The notes below the pieces were generated by a model. It was given only the letters and a program-made list of their open reading frames with translations, had not been told where the DNA came from and searched no databases. The position numbers and the translations under genes are program-made. Source: Streptomyces mirabilis (GTDB lineage Bacteria > Actinomycetota > Actinomycetes > Streptomycetales > Streptomycetaceae). Taken from it: a stretch of 64,000 nucleotides of DNA. This document shows positions 63,319 through 64,000 of the stretch, piece by piece. Positions within the stretch are counted from its first letter, which is position 1. Every line of letters begins with the position of its first letter. The stretch lies in contig NZ_JBCJKP010000001.1 of NCBI RefSeq assembly GCF_039503195.1, positions 558,001 to 622,000 of the forward strand. Direction: 5' to 3'.

Positions 63319-64000
63319 ATGACCTCACGACACTAGTGGACCCGGCTGCGCCGTCAACTGTGGCAGCCTCCGCGCGCCCATGGCGAGCAGCCGCGCGAGC
63401 GCGTGGTCGGCCCGCTGGAACTGTTCTACGACCTGGTCGTGGTGGTGCTGGTCGCCCAGGCCGCCCACCACCTGGCCGGGGACCTCGACTGGCACGGTCT
63501 GGGTCTGTTCGCCGCGGTGTTCGCGCTGGTGTGGATCGCCTGGTTCAACGGCACCCTCCACCACGAACTGCACGGCCACGAGGATGCCCGCGGCCGGAGC
63601 GTGTTTCTGCTGCAGATCCTCGTACTCGTCCCGTCGGGCGCGTTCATCCCCGAGGCAGGCGGCGTACGCGGGATCGCGTTCGCCGTGACCGCGGGGGTGC
63701 TGTTCGCGGTGCTGGCGGTGCTGTGGCTGCTCGCCGGACGCGGTGACAGCCCCGAATTCCGCCGCCCCAGCAGGTTGTTCGTGACCGGGACGGCAGCCTG
63801 CGCCGTCGTCCTGGGCGCGAGCGCCGCCCTCCCCGCGGACGTCCGCGTACTGACGTGGGGTCTTCTGGCCGTCGCGTACCTGACGGGGTTCGCGGTCATG
63901 ATCGGTTCGGCCACTCCGGTGCAGGCGGTCGCGCTCAGCGTGACCGACGCGCTCACCGAACGGTTCGGGCTGTTCATCATCATCGTGCTCGGCGAGACCG
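63319..64000 (+). pseudogene. Low-temperature-requirement protein A (LtrA)-like, early stop, runs off the window
   Basis: The frame from ATG 63,319 reads MTSRH, a TAG at 63,334-63,336, then WTRLRRQLWQPPRAHGEQPR and RVVGPLELFYDLVVVVLVAQ, WIAWFNGTLHHELHGHEDA, FLLQILVLVPSGAF and further membrane helices to the end of the window. GTG 63,403 could restart translation just before the conserved GPLELFYDL but would drop the basic N terminus. LtrA proteins are multi-pass membrane proteins of unknown function. Confidence 0.65.

Overview
The window is GC-rich, actinobacterial DNA, most likely from a Streptomyces or close relative. The codon third positions are strongly G/C, GTG and TTG starts are common, and the gas-vesicle order gvpO-A-F-G-J-L-S-K is the Streptomyces type. 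Other typical signs are an LppU/SCO3897-like protein, a CGNR regulator, an F420-type luciferase-like oxidoreductase and ABC sugar-uptake genes without their own ATPase.

Region 1 (1-14,070) is a compact, largely intact block. It holds a gas-vesicle operon (422-4167) whose gvpL is broken by one base in a C-run. Next comes a cassette of an iron-containing redox enzyme, a HemK2/MTQ2-type methyltransferase and a CDGSH Fe-S protein. An SRPBCC protein and a hemerythrin lie on the other strand, then an FMN-binding glutamate-synthase-like enzyme and a pyruvate oxidase. The block ends with a translationally coupled trio, an RsbQ-like hydrolase, an RsbP-like PAS-PP2C phosphatase and an RsbV-like STAS protein. 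Buoyancy, oxygen/iron/redox chemistry and an energy-stress switch therefore sit together.

Region 2 (14,080-30,890) is a graveyard of broken genes and insertion sequences (IS630, IS5, ISAs1, TnpB, IS110 pieces) with a few intact genes between: a PAP2-like membrane protein, a DUF6461 protein, an LppU-like protein, an RBBP9/YdeN-like hydrolase and a membrane PP2C phosphatase. Frameshifted genes include an NhaP-type antiporter, a DUF1963 protein and a TetR regulator. One IS5-type transposase gene is split by a 2.35-kb segment bounded by ISAs1 pieces, and the two halves rejoin in frame across an 8-bp direct repeat.

Region 3 (30,888-41,633) carries carbohydrate functions: a secreted GH92 alpha-mannosidase, then a NamZ (DUF1343, GH171)-GNAT-solute-binding lipoprotein-two permease operon that looks like uptake and cleavage of peptidoglycan amino sugars, then a SnoaL-like protein.

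Region 4 (41,640-53,900) holds small enzymes and regulators (conserved hypothetical, CGNR regulator, two divergent paralogous metallo-beta-lactamase-fold hydrolases, a mycothiol-dependent-isomerase-like protein) mixed with chimeric remnants. A DUF3533-like membrane protein and a D-2-hydroxyacid dehydrogenase are intact.

Region 5 (53,900-64,000) is an acyl-CoA/F420 catabolic patch: a wrecked acyl-CoA ligase, two acyl-CoA dehydrogenases, SRPBCC, LLM oxidoreductase and an HxlR regulator. It is followed by a TnpB 3' remnant, an SDR with two key residues changed, and an LtrA-like gene with an early stop that runs off the end.

Single-base insertions and deletions are unusually frequent, several in C/G runs. 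Read-level checking is needed to separate genuine decay from consensus error. I saw no rRNA, tRNA or CRISPR array.
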